Below, one piece after another: positions 6,788-12,714 of a stretch of 12,714 bases of DNA. A program made the translations under genes and the position numbers. The notes below the pieces were generated by a model that saw only the letters and a program-made list of their open reading frames with translations, made no database searches and was not told the origin of the DNA. The stretch covers positions 1 to 12,714 of the forward strand of contig WLEG01000028.1 of assembly GCA_009704425.1 (NCBI GenBank), given 5' to 3'. The DNA is from Actinomycetota bacterium. GTDB taxonomy: Bacteria; Actinomycetota; Acidimicrobiia; Acidimicrobiales; Ilumatobacteraceae. The first letter of the stretch is position 1. Each line of letters begins with the position of its first letter.

Positions 6788-6854
6788 GATCGGTGTTGGT
6801 CGGTGGGTGTGGTTCGGGTGTGTTGCGTCGGTTGTGGCGTCGGTCGTGTTCTCG
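6788..6854 (-). promoter_or_regulatory. C-rich, U-poor leader of the LysM gene (rut-like)
   Basis: Read on the minus strand, these 67 bases hold 32 C, 24 A, 10 G and a single T by my count, with loose repeats of the type CCGAC and CACACCC. This should be unstructured in RNA. The C-over-G excess is typical of Rho loading sites. It lies in the predicted transcript between the SOS-box promoter and the LysM Shine-Dalgarno sequence, so Rho-dependent attenuation is possible. The function is not proven. Confidence 0.35.
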
Positions 6855-6892
6855 ACCTGTTCTCACCATGCCAACGGGGTGTGGCAGGGTTT

Positions 6893-6906
6893 CAAACAGG
6901 TGTTCG
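6893..6906. promoter_or_regulatory. SOS box A (LexA operator)
   Basis: CAAACAGGTGTTCG is one base away from the GAAC-N4-GTTC operator core. It lies in the predicted LysM-gene leader, 31 bases from box B. Confidence 0.75.
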
Positions 6907-6920
6907 CAACACCGGTGTTG
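6907..6920. promoter_or_regulatory. Perfect palindrome between SOS boxes A and B
   Basis: CAACACCGGTGTTG is a perfect 14-base palindrome that abuts SOS box A. Its AAC and GTT half-sites are six bases apart rather than four, so it is not a standard LexA site. It may help LexA load or bind another protein, or be a decayed operator. Confidence 0.35.
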
Positions 6921-6923
6921 TTG

Positions 6924-6937
6924 AGAACACCTGTTCG
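6924..6937. promoter_or_regulatory. SOS box B (LexA operator)
   Basis: AGAACACCTGTTCG contains the perfect core GAAC-ACCT-GTTC. It lies just past the predicted start of the LysM-gene transcript (about 6939-6940), where bound LexA would obstruct RNA polymerase. Its start is 32 bases from that of box C, close to three helical turns. Confidence 0.9.
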
Positions 6938-6946
6938 CTTGATCGC

Positions 6947-6976
6947 ACACTATGGAGAACACCTGTTCGGTGTCAA
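6947..6976 (-). promoter_or_regulatory. SOS-controlled promoter of the LysM gene
   Basis: On the minus strand, a perfect -35 TTGACA (6971-6976) is followed after 18 bases by TAGTGT (6947-6952), a TANNNT -10. The spacer holds the whole of SOS box C, so LexA binding and RNA polymerase binding would exclude each other. Predicted start is near 6939-6940, giving a leader of about 168 bases. Confidence 0.7.
6956..6969. promoter_or_regulatory. SOS box C (LexA operator)
   Basis: AGAACACCTGTTCG is identical to box B over all 14 bases, with the perfect core GAAC-ACCT-GTTC. It fills the spacer between the -35 and -10 elements of the leftward LysM-gene promoter. Confidence 0.92.
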
Positions 6977-7024
6977 CCCTTCCCTGCTCCGGGGCCCAAA
7001 ATGACCTCGTGAGCAGGCACACTA

Positions 7025-7038
7025 CGAACAGGTGTTTG
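7025..7038. promoter_or_regulatory. SOS box D (LexA operator of lexA)
   Basis: CGAACAGGTGTTTG is one base from GAAC-N4-GTTC and overlaps the lexA -35 element, as expected for autorepression. Confidence 0.85.
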
Positions 7039-7064
7039 ACTCCGCGGGCGAACACCCGTACGAT
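7036..7064 (+). promoter_or_regulatory. lexA promoter, leaderless
   Basis: TTGACT (7036-7041) and TACGAT (7059-7064) are separated by exactly 17 bases. Seven more bases lead to the ATG at 7072, so the transcript should start at the initiation codon itself. Box D overlaps the -35 and box F overlaps the -10. Confidence 0.75.
7049..7062. promoter_or_regulatory. SOS box F, degenerate LexA operator
   Basis: CGAACACCCGTACG has the half-sites GAAC and GTAC, one base from the GAAC-N4-GTTC core. It overlaps the lexA -10 element. Its start is 24 bases from that of box D. It is weaker than the other boxes but well placed. Confidence 0.55.
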
Positions 7065-7071
7065 GGGCGAC

Positions 7072-7728
7072 ATGACCGACGCCCGCAAGAGCTCCTCCAC
7101 CTCGTCCGCCCTCACCGCCCGTCAGCGCGGCATCCTGGAATGCATCGAATCCAGCATGGCCACCCGGGGGTTCCCGCCGTCGGTGCGCGAAATCGGCGAG
7201 GCCGTGGGCCTCACCTCACCGTCCACCGTGCACAACCACCTCAGCACCTTGCAGAAGTTGGGCTTCCTCGAGCGCGACCCCAACCTGCCCCGCGCCATCA
7301 AGGTGTGTTGGGACCGCAACAGTGGCGCCAAGATCGAACGCGCCCGTGTGCACCACGTTCCGTTGGTCGGCGACGTGGCCGCCGGCACCGACGTGTTGGC
7401 CCAGCAGAACGTCGAGGACCTGTTGCCGCTTCCCGCGGACTTCACCGGCGACGGCGAACTGTTCATGTTGCGCGTGCGCGGCGAATCAATGATCGAGGCC
7501 GGCATTCTCGACGGTGACTACGTCGTCGCGCGTCAGCAGGCGTCGGCCGACAACGGCGACATCGTGGTGGCCGGCATCCCCGGCGACGAAGCCACCGTCA
7601 AGACCTTCAGCCGTCGCGGTCACACCATCATTCTGAAGCCGGCCAACGAGCGCCTCTCCCCCATGGAGTTCGACGCCGACGATGTCCGTATCTTCGGCAA
7701 GGTCGTCACCGTTCTGCGCCGACTCTGA
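7072..7728 (+). CDS. lexA: LexA, SOS-response repressor and self-cleaving protease
   Basis: Repressor of the DNA-damage regulon, which cuts itself when RecA filaments form. The product has 218 residues. The winged-helix DNA-binding domain is near 13-76 (LTARQRGILECIE to SPSTVHNHLSTL). The cleavage site is Ala104-Gly105 in DVAAGT. The S24-type protease domain carries nucleophile Ser139 (GESM) and general base Lys177 (TVKTF). I chose the ATG at 7072 because TACGAT lies seven bases upstream with a well-spaced -35, which implies a leaderless mRNA, and neither start has a convincing Shine-Dalgarno sequence. An ATG three codons upstream (7063) overlaps the -10 and is less likely. SOS boxes D and F over its promoter indicate autoregulation. 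It is the only plus-strand gene here. Confidence 0.97.
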   Translation: MTDARKSSSTSSALTARQRGILECIESSMATRGFPPSVREIGEAVGLTSPSTVHNHLSTLQKLGFLERDPNLPRAIKVCWDRNSGAKIERARVHHVPLVGDVAAGTDVLAQQNVEDLLPLPADFTGDGELFMLRVRGESMIEAGILDGDYVVARQQASADNGDIVVAGIPGDEATVKTFSRRGHTIILKPANERLSPMEFDADDVRIFGKVVTVLRRL

Positions 7729-7740
7729 GCGGGTCTCCGA

Positions 7741-7757
7741 TCACGGACCGTCCGTGA
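7741..7757. terminator. Hairpin between convergent lexA and the membrane-protein gene
   Basis: TCACGGA (7741-7747) and TCCGTGA (7751-7757) form a perfect 7-bp stem with a three-base loop. It lies in the 53-base gap between two converging genes, 12 bases past the lexA stop, where a bidirectional terminator is expected. There is no T run on either side, so it may stop polymerase only weakly or mark a mRNA 3' end. Confidence 0.45.
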
Positions 7758-7781
7758 CGGCGACCTCGACACCTCTGCGCC

Positions 7782-8438
7782 TCACGAACGCGGGGCTCGG
7801 TCCTCCGGACGAGGTGGCGCCCAGGTCAACGACGGCTCGTCGGACCCCGATCCGTACATCACCACCGGACCCGTGGTCGTGGGGCGTCGGCGTCGTCGCA
7901 CCGTTGCGATGAGGGCCACGGCCATCATCAACAGGCCCACCAACACGCCCACCACCGCGATCAGAACCAACCGGTTCTTCTCGACGGCGGCGTCGACACC
8001 CACCGTCACCACCGCCGACTGCGTCGCCGATCGCACTTCGATCACGTATCGACCCGGCTCGGCGGCCTCGAAGCTGCTGATGGATCGCCCCACGCCCGAC
8101 GGCGTGCTGTACGACACCGTGTCATCGGATGTCTGCTCGACCACGTCACCGGCACGATCGAGGATGGTCACGTCCACATCGGGCGCGCTGTCCGTGTTGT
8201 ACGAGCGCGAATCGTTGTCGCATCCGTCGATGGAATCGACCCGACCCTTGGTCTCCACGTAGACGAAGTAGGTGCCCGACGCCGACACGTTCACCGTGGT
8301 GGCGCACCCGGCCGGCACGCGCACGAGGTCGGCCACCAACCGATCGTTCTGTTCCACACCGCGCATGGCCACCACGAAGGCCGCCACGGTGATCACGATG
8401 CCGAGCAACCACAACAGCGCGTTCGCCCGCGCGCGCAT
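7782..8438 (-). CDS. Hypothetical protein with two membrane segments and an extracytoplasmic domain
   Basis: I do not recognise the family. The product has 218 residues: a short basic N terminus, a membrane helix at about 8-24, then an outside domain of about 130 residues rich in beta-type sequence with two Cys (45 and 73) that could form a disulfide. A second membrane helix at about 157-180 is followed by five Arg and a Pro-rich cytoplasmic tail. The segment PGRYVIEV near 129-136 resembles strands of pre-peptidase-type beta-sandwich domains, but this is weak. The ATG overlaps the TGA of the aminotransferase gene by one base (TGATG), so translation is probably coupled. It is the last gene of the miaA-dapF-hflX-dapC block. 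Longer in-frame starts run inside the aminotransferase gene and are unlikely. Confidence 0.75.
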   Translation of the reverse strand: MRARANALLWLLGIVITVAAFVVAMRGVEQNDRLVADLVRVPAGCATTVNVSASGTYFVYVETKGRVDSIDGCDNDSRSYNTDSAPDVDVTILDRAGDVVEQTSDDTVSYSTPSGVGRSISSFEAAEPGRYVIEVRSATQSAVVTVGVDAAVEKNRLVLIAVVGVLVGLLMMAVALIATVRRRRRPTTTGPVVMYGSGSDEPSLTWAPPRPEDRAPRS

Positions 8439-9562
8439 CACCGGACTCCGAGCCGTGTCGCCACGCGTTCGATGGTCTCGTCGGTCTGCACCACTGCCAC
8501 GCGCACGAACCCGGCGCCGGCCGAGCCGTACAGATCGCCGGGGCTCACCAAGGCGCCACCCTCGCGGGCCAGGCGCTCGGTGAAGGCCCACGCATCGTCC
8601 ACCGGAAACCACAGGTAGAAGCCGCCGTCGGGAAGTGGCACGTCGATGCCCGACCACGTCGACAGGATCTGCGACATGCGTCGAAGCCGCGCCTGATAGC
8701 GCTCGCGCTGCTCGGCCACGTGCGCGTCGTCGTTCAATGCCGCCACCGCGGCCGCTTGGGCCGGGCCGGGCACCATCATGCCCACGTGCTTGCGCACCTC
8801 ACCGAGGTAGTGGACGAGGCCCGGGTCACCGGCGTAGGCACCCACCCGCAGACCGGCCAGGTTCGAACGCTTCGACAGCGAGTGGACCGCGATCACTCCC
8901 TCGGAACCGTGCTGCAGGATCGAGCGGGCCGGCGAGGCCCAGGTGAATTCGGCGTAGCACTCGTCGCTGAACACGGGCACCCCGCGCGACCGACCCCAGT
9001 CGGCGGCCGCCGCCAGATCGTCCAACGCTCCGGTGGGGTTGGACGGACTGTTCACCCACAACAACAGCGCCCGCGCGGCGTCCTCGTCGCTGATGGCGTC
9101 GAGATCGATCCCGCCCCGCGCGTTCATGGGAACGGCGACCGCGCGACACCCGGCCAAGGTGGCCCCCATCTCGTAGGTGGGATACGCGATCGACGGATAC
9201 AGCACCGTGTCGAGCCACGGTGAGCGCAACTTCATCCATTGGGGCAAGGTGCCCACGAACTCCTTGGTACCGATGCACGCGGCGATGGCCGACGTGGGAA
9301 CGTTCACCGCGAAGCGACGGTTCATCCATTCGGAGAAGGCTCGGCGCAAGGGTTCGTTGCCCACCGAGGGCGGATAGCCGCGTTCGGAGTTGCTGGCGGC
9401 CAGCGCGGCAACCACCGACGCGGGAGGCGGATCGCACGGGGTGCCGATGGACAGATCGACGAGACCGCCGTCGAAGGACGCCCCCAGCGGCTTGAACGAG
9501 TCGAGGCGCTCGTACGGGTACGGCGGCGGCTCGAATCCGCGTCGGTCTGCTCCGAGGTTCAT
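8438..9562 (-). CDS. dapC: Succinyldiaminopimelate transaminase-type aminotransferase
   Basis: PLP-dependent fold-type I aminotransferase (374 residues). It most likely acts in the succinylase branch of diaminopimelate/lysine synthesis, exchanging an amino group between glutamate and N-succinyl-2-amino-6-ketopimelate. Visible motifs are NSPSNPTGAL (171-180, with Asn175), DECYAEF (Asp200, Tyr203), and SLSKRSNLAGLR with PLP-binding Lys231 and Arg239. The C terminus has the expected FVRVAV segment with the carboxylate-binding Arg. The ATG start has no clear Shine-Dalgarno; a -10-like TACTAT lies nine bases upstream, so a local promoter is possible. It begins 22 bases after hflX and is translationally coupled to the downstream membrane protein. 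The closeness of dapF supports the DapC reading over other class I aminotransferases, but substrate cannot be read from sequence. Confidence 0.85.
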   Translation of the reverse strand: MNLGADRRGFEPPPYPYERLDSFKPLGASFDGGLVDLSIGTPCDPPPASVVAALAASNSERGYPPSVGNEPLRRAFSEWMNRRFAVNVPTSAIAACIGTKEFVGTLPQWMKLRSPWLDTVLYPSIAYPTYEMGATLAGCRAVAVPMNARGGIDLDAISDEDAARALLLWVNSPSNPTGALDDLAAAADWGRSRGVPVFSDECYAEFTWASPARSILQHGSEGVIAVHSLSKRSNLAGLRVGAYAGDPGLVHYLGEVRKHVGMMVPGPAQAAAVAALNDDAHVAEQRERYQARLRRMSQILSTWSGIDVPLPDGGFYLWFPVDDAWAFTERLAREGGALVSPGDLYGSAGAGFVRVAVVQTDETIERVATRLGVR

Positions 9563-9584
9563 GAGACGCCCATAGTAGGCGCGG

Positions 9585-10901
9585 TCACGCTCTCTCGCCC
9601 ACGACGAACTCGCTCAAACGGCCCGCCGAAGCCTCGGCCAATCGGGCCCGCACCCGCACACCGTCCTGTTCGTGCGTGGTGGAGACCACCTCACCCTCGC
9701 GATGGATCGCGGCCAGCACATCGCCGCGCTCGTAGGGCACCAACAGTTCGACCACCGTGCTGAGCGAACGAAGTCGATCGGACAAGGTCTGCAGGAACAG
9801 GTCGATGCCCGTTCCGGCGTGAGCGCTGATGCCCACCGAACCGGGGTGCCACGTCACCGCGTCGGCGACCGCTCGGGGATCGAGATCGGCCTTGTTGAAC
9901 ACCAACAGCTCGGGAACCGTGTCGGCTCCGATCTCGCGCAACACCTCGCGCACCGCGTCGATCTGTCCGTCCGGATCGGGGCCACTGCCGTCGACGACGT
10001 GAACCAGATAGTCCGCGCGGGTGGCGACTTCCAACGTGCTCTTGAAGGATTCCACCAGACCGTGCGGAAGTCGCCGCACGAAACCCACCGTGTCGGTGAG
10101 CAACACCGGCTCGCCACCGGGCAACGACAGTCGACGCGTGGTGGGGTCGAGGGTGGCGAACAAGCGGTCCTCCACCAGAACGCCGGCGTTGGTGAGACGG
10201 TTCAAGAGCGTGCTCTTGCCGGCGTTGGTGTAACCCACGATGACCACGTTGGCCAGACCACTGCGCGAACGACCCTTGCGTTGAAGGTCGCGGGTGTGCC
10301 CCAGCTCCACCAGTTCCTGCTCGAGGCGCGAGATGCGGTTCTTGATACGACGACGGTCGACCTCGAGCTTGGTTTCGCCGCTACCGAAACGCGAACCGAC
10401 GCCACCTCGCTGCTGCGACAGTTTCGCGTTCGCGCCGCGCCGCAATCGGGGCAACCGATACCGCAACAGGGCCAGTTCCACTTGGGCCTTGCCCTCCAGG
10501 GTGTGGGCGTTCTGCGCGAAGATGTCGAGGATCACGGCCGTGCGATCGATCGCGGTTCGCCCCAGCAACTTCTCCAGGTTGTACTGCTGGCCCGGCGACA
10601 ACTCGTTGTCGAACACCACCGTGTCGGCGTCGACCGCCAGACACAGATCGCGCAACTCCTCGGCCTTGCCCTTGCCCACGTACCACGTGTGGTCGGGGGT
10701 GTCGCGTCGCTGCACCAGTCGACCGGCGACGTCGGCTCCGGCCGTGTCGATCAACAACTCCAGTTCGTCGAGGCTGGTCTCGGTCTCCTCGTCGTCGTGA
10801 CCATCGAGGGTGACGCCGACGATCACGATCTTCTCCCGGACCGAACGCTCGATCAGCGTCTGGCCCAGGGCCTGGTTGTACGGCGAGTTCGGGTTGCTCA
10901 C
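9585..10901 (-). CDS. hflX: GTPase HflX
   Basis: Ribosome-associated GTPase that splits stalled or heat-stressed 70S ribosomes; 438 residues. The N-terminal HflX domain covers about 20-200, including the family stretch SPGQQYNLEKLLG (102-114) and a glycine-rich, basic linker (KLSQQRGGVGSRFGSGETKLE). The G domain follows with G1 GYTNAGKS (223-230), G3 DTVG (270-273), G4 NKAD (336-339) and G5 SA (359-360), then a short C-terminal domain. The start is GTG, whose GTGA overlaps the dapF stop by four bases, implying coupled translation; no separate Shine-Dalgarno is seen. The frame stays open far upstream through dapF and miaA, but that extension has no HflX similarity and is not real. Confidence 0.96.
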   Translation of the reverse strand: MSNPNSPYNQALGQTLIERSVREKIVIVGVTLDGHDDEETETSLDELELLIDTAGADVAGRLVQRRDTPDHTWYVGKGKAEELRDLCLAVDADTVVFDNELSPGQQYNLEKLLGRTAIDRTAVILDIFAQNAHTLEGKAQVELALLRYRLPRLRRGANAKLSQQRGGVGSRFGSGETKLEVDRRRIKNRISRLEQELVELGHTRDLQRKGRSRSGLANVVIVGYTNAGKSTLLNRLTNAGVLVEDRLFATLDPTTRRLSLPGGEPVLLTDTVGFVRRLPHGLVESFKSTLEVATRADYLVHVVDGSGPDPDGQIDAVREVLREIGADTVPELLVFNKADLDPRAVADAVTWHPGSVGISAHAGTGIDLFLQTLSDRLRSLSTVVELLVPYERGDVLAAIHREGEVVSTTHEQDGVRVRARLAEASAGRLSEFVVGERA

Positions 10902-11722
10902 GTCGCGACCGTGATCGTGGCGACGAACGTGGCCTCGGCGATGAGCGTGATGCCACGAGTCTCGCGGTCGACCACGACGCGGGCGTCGCCACCGTCCATG
11001 TGCACGAGCACCTCGGGCGTGGTGGCGGGCACCAAACCCCAGGCCACGGCGGCCTCGGCGGCGGCACACGCGCCGGTGCCGCACGCCATCGTGATTCCGG
11101 CGCCGCGCTCGTGCACCCGCATCGTGATCGCGTGGGGTTCCGGACCGGGTTCGACGATCTCCAGGTTCACGTGGGGCACCAACGCGCCGAGCGCGGGCAG
11201 ATCGACGGCGTGAACGTCGTCCACCCCGACGACCGAATGCGGGTTGCCCAGCGACGAATGACGCACCGGACGATCGGGATGACATTGCAGCGCGTCCCAG
11301 TTGCGCGGCTGCTCCAGATCGGAGACCGAACCCATGTCGACGCTCAGGAGATGCGTGTCGAAGTCGACGCGGCGCACGACGCGCACCCGACGCTCGCCGG
11401 CATCGGTGTCCACCAGATACTCGACGTCGTCGGGGCCCTCCTGATGAGCCGCTTGGACGAGGCAGCGAATCCCGTTGCCACTCATCTCGGCGCGACTGCC
11501 GTCGGCGTTGTACAACGTCATGCCCAGGCGATCGTCCCGCTTGCGCTCGAGCAACAACAACCCGTCGGCTCCCACACCCGTGCGACGATCGCACCACGCG
11601 CGGGCTCGATCGGCCCACTCGGGGGCCGAGACATCGTCGGAGGAGCCGATCTCGAGGACGAGAAAATCGTTGCCCAGACCGTGATGCTTCGAGAGACGGT
11701 GTTCGGTGGTGTGGCGACGCAT
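10898..11722 (-). CDS. dapF: Diaminopimelate epimerase DapF, with Ser at the first catalytic position
   Basis: Converts LL- to meso-diaminopimelate, the direct precursor of lysine and of the peptidoglycan cross-link. 274 residues, two-domain family fold. Recognised segments are HGLGNDF (14-20), NADGS (72-76), GNPHSV (159-164), NLEIVE (186-191), ERGAG (205-209) and ACGTGACA (213-220), which holds catalytic Cys214. The family uses two Cys. Here the first motif reads MSGNGIRC, with Ser81 (codon AGT) in place of the usual Cys of CGNG, although Cys87 later in the motif is kept. The start ATG has AAGGTGG just upstream, overlapping the miaA stop 12 bases away. Identity is firm; activity with Ser81 is the open point. 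Confidence 0.95.
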   Translation of the reverse strand: MRRHTTEHRLSKHHGLGNDFLVLEIGSSDDVSAPEWADRARAWCDRRTGVGADGLLLLERKRDDRLGMTLYNADGSRAEMSGNGIRCLVQAAHQEGPDDVEYLVDTDAGERRVRVVRRVDFDTHLLSVDMGSVSDLEQPRNWDALQCHPDRPVRHSSLGNPHSVVGVDDVHAVDLPALGALVPHVNLEIVEPGPEPHAITMRVHERGAGITMACGTGACAAAEAAVAWGLVPATTPEVLVHMDGGDARVVVDRETRGITLIAEATFVATITVAT

Positions 11723-11734
11723 ATCGACGCCACC

Positions 11735-12658
11735 TTAGGTCAACAGGTCGAGCAGGACGGGGGCGACTTCCGTAACCGGATCGGCCTCCACCCGCACCCA
11801 CCGCACGCGCGGATCCCGACGAAACCACCGCTCTTGACGAACCGCGAACTGGCGCGTGCGCAGAATCGTCGTCGCCACGGCCTCGTCGAGCGATGCGCGC
11901 CCTTCCAGATGATCCACCATCTCCTTGTAACCGAGAGCCTGCAACGCCGTGCGCGACAAACCCCGCTCCATCAGCGCGGACACCTCGGCCACCAAACCCC
12001 GATCGATCATGTCGTGCACCCGACGTTCGATACGACCGGAAAGGACCGCGCGATCCCACAGGATCGCCACCTGACGCACCGGGCTGTCGGGATACGTGTC
12101 GACGCCGGGGCCGAACGACGAGAACGCACGCCCGCTCCCCTCGCACACCTCGAGGGCTCGGACGATCCGGCGCCCGTTCGAGGGCTCCATCTTCGATGCC
12201 GCCGCCGGATCGAGCTCGACGAGTCGGCGGTGAAGACTCTCGGGGCCCTCCGTCACGAGTTCCCGTTCCAGCCGAGCGCGCAGATCGGGCCATTGTCCGG
12301 GGATGTCGAGGTCGTCGACCACGGCGCGGAGGTACAGCCCGGTCCCGCCGACGAAGACGGCGGTGCCACCCCGGGCTTCGATGTCGTCGACCGCGGTCGC
12401 GCACGCCGTTTGGAACTGGGCCACGGTGAAGGATTCCGACGCGTCGACCAGGTCGATCAGGTGATGGGGCACCCGTGACATCTCTTCCGGCGACGGTTTG
12501 GCCGTTCCGATGTCCATGCCGCGGTACACCTGCATGGCGTCGACCGACAACAACTCGACTCCGAGTCGTCGACCCACGTCCGACGTGGCCACCGCCATGG
12601 CCACCGCCGACTTGCCACTGGCCGTCGGACCCAACACGGCCACGCGCGGACGCGTCAC
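11735..12658 (-). CDS. miaA: tRNA dimethylallyltransferase MiaA
   Basis: Transfers a dimethylallyl group to N6 of adenosine 37 in tRNAs reading codons that start with U, the first step towards ms2i6A; cytoplasmic. 307 residues, the usual length. The P-loop is GPTASGKS (10-17). The tRNA-binding and catalytic stretch DAMQVYRGMDIGTAKP covers 40-55, GGTGLYLRA is at 104-112, and NGRRIVRALEV at 161-171. The C-terminal TRQFAVRQERWFRRD segment is typical. The start is GTG with GAGGG four bases upstream. It follows the stop of the preceding gene by seven bases and precedes dapF by 12, so it is an internal operon gene. Confidence 0.97.
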   Translation of the reverse strand: MTRPRVAVLGPTASGKSAVAMAVATSDVGRRLGVELLSVDAMQVYRGMDIGTAKPSPEEMSRVPHHLIDLVDASESFTVAQFQTACATAVDDIEARGGTAVFVGGTGLYLRAVVDDLDIPGQWPDLRARLERELVTEGPESLHRRLVELDPAAASKMEPSNGRRIVRALEVCEGSGRAFSSFGPGVDTYPDSPVRQVAILWDRAVLSGRIERRVHDMIDRGLVAEVSALMERGLSRTALQALGYKEMVDHLEGRASLDEAVATTILRTRQFAVRQERWFRRDPRVRWVRVEADPVTEVAPVLLDLLT

Positions 12659-12665
12659 GGTTCCC

Positions 12666-12714
12666 TCACAGGGTCGAGACCGGAATGCGAATGCGATGCG
12701 CCGGTTCGGCCACG
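12666..12714 (-). CDS. C-terminal end of an upstream gene, unidentified
   Basis: The only open minus-strand frame that stops close to miaA reads VAEPAHRIRIPVSTL and ends in TGA at 12668-12666, seven bases before the miaA GTG. Tight spacing suggests a gene of the same operon. In other actinobacteria miaB often lies somewhat upstream of miaA, but 15 residues are too few to name this one, and they do not obviously look like the end of MiaB. Confidence 0.45.
   Translation of the reverse strand, partial: VAEPAHRIRIPVSTL

Noticed and set aside
6952..7071. Longer LexA with an N-terminal extension starting at 6952
   Set aside because: It would run through SOS boxes C, D and F and the lexA promoter, and LexA proteins do not have this extension. 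The leaderless start at 7072 fits better.
10902..12404. Extension of the hflX frame upstream through dapF and miaA, giving a 939-residue product
   Set aside because: The extra residues are Arg/Gly/Ser-rich, overlap two well-supported genes in another frame and have no HflX similarity. The GTG at 10901, overlapping the dapF stop, is the natural start.

Overview
The window is GC-rich DNA from an actinobacterium. The products and gene order (miaA, dapF, hflX, then lexA with a divergent LysM gene and nrdR) match a neighbourhood known from mycobacteria, streptomycetes and relatives. My guess is a member of class Acidimicrobiia, but this rests on protein style alone. Coding density is high, and every gene except lexA lies on the minus strand.

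Right part (about 12714 down to 7782, minus strand): a tight, probably co-transcribed block. It holds the tail of an unidentified gene, miaA (tRNA A37 prenylation), dapF (diaminopimelate epimerase), hflX (ribosome-rescue GTPase), a dapC-type aminotransferase and a small membrane protein of unknown function. Gaps run from 22 bases to 4-base overlaps. DapC and DapF serve the meso-diaminopimelate/lysine pathway for cell wall and protein synthesis. DapF has Ser where the first catalytic Cys of the family is expected.

Middle (7728 to 5808): the SOS and dNTP-control locus. lexA reads right, and a membrane-anchored LysM protein reads left. Their 300-base shared region holds five LexA-type boxes (GAAC-N4-GTTC or one change away), with promoters interleaved with them. 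The LysM gene sits where actinobacteria carry the SOS-induced division inhibitors ChiZ (Rv2719c) and DivS. nrdR, the ATP-cone repressor of ribonucleotide reductase genes, follows it.

Left part (5779 to 127, minus strand): a stand-alone Mo/W-bis-MGD oxidoreductase, then a 520-base intergenic region, then nrdJ, a B12-dependent ribonucleotide reductase. Ahead of nrdJ I see a strong promoter with two NrdR-box-like repeats at and just after the start of transcription. Further upstream are a 12-bp inverted repeat enclosing 75 bases and a cluster of five DnaA-box-like repeats. A long bulged hairpin followed by four T residues ends nrdJ.

Taken together, the left and middle parts place a DNA-damage repressor, its probable cell-division brake, the dNTP-synthesis repressor and its probable target within 7.6 kb. 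I see no mobile element, CRISPR array, rRNA or tRNA. The most promising unexplained signals are all in the two intergenic regions.
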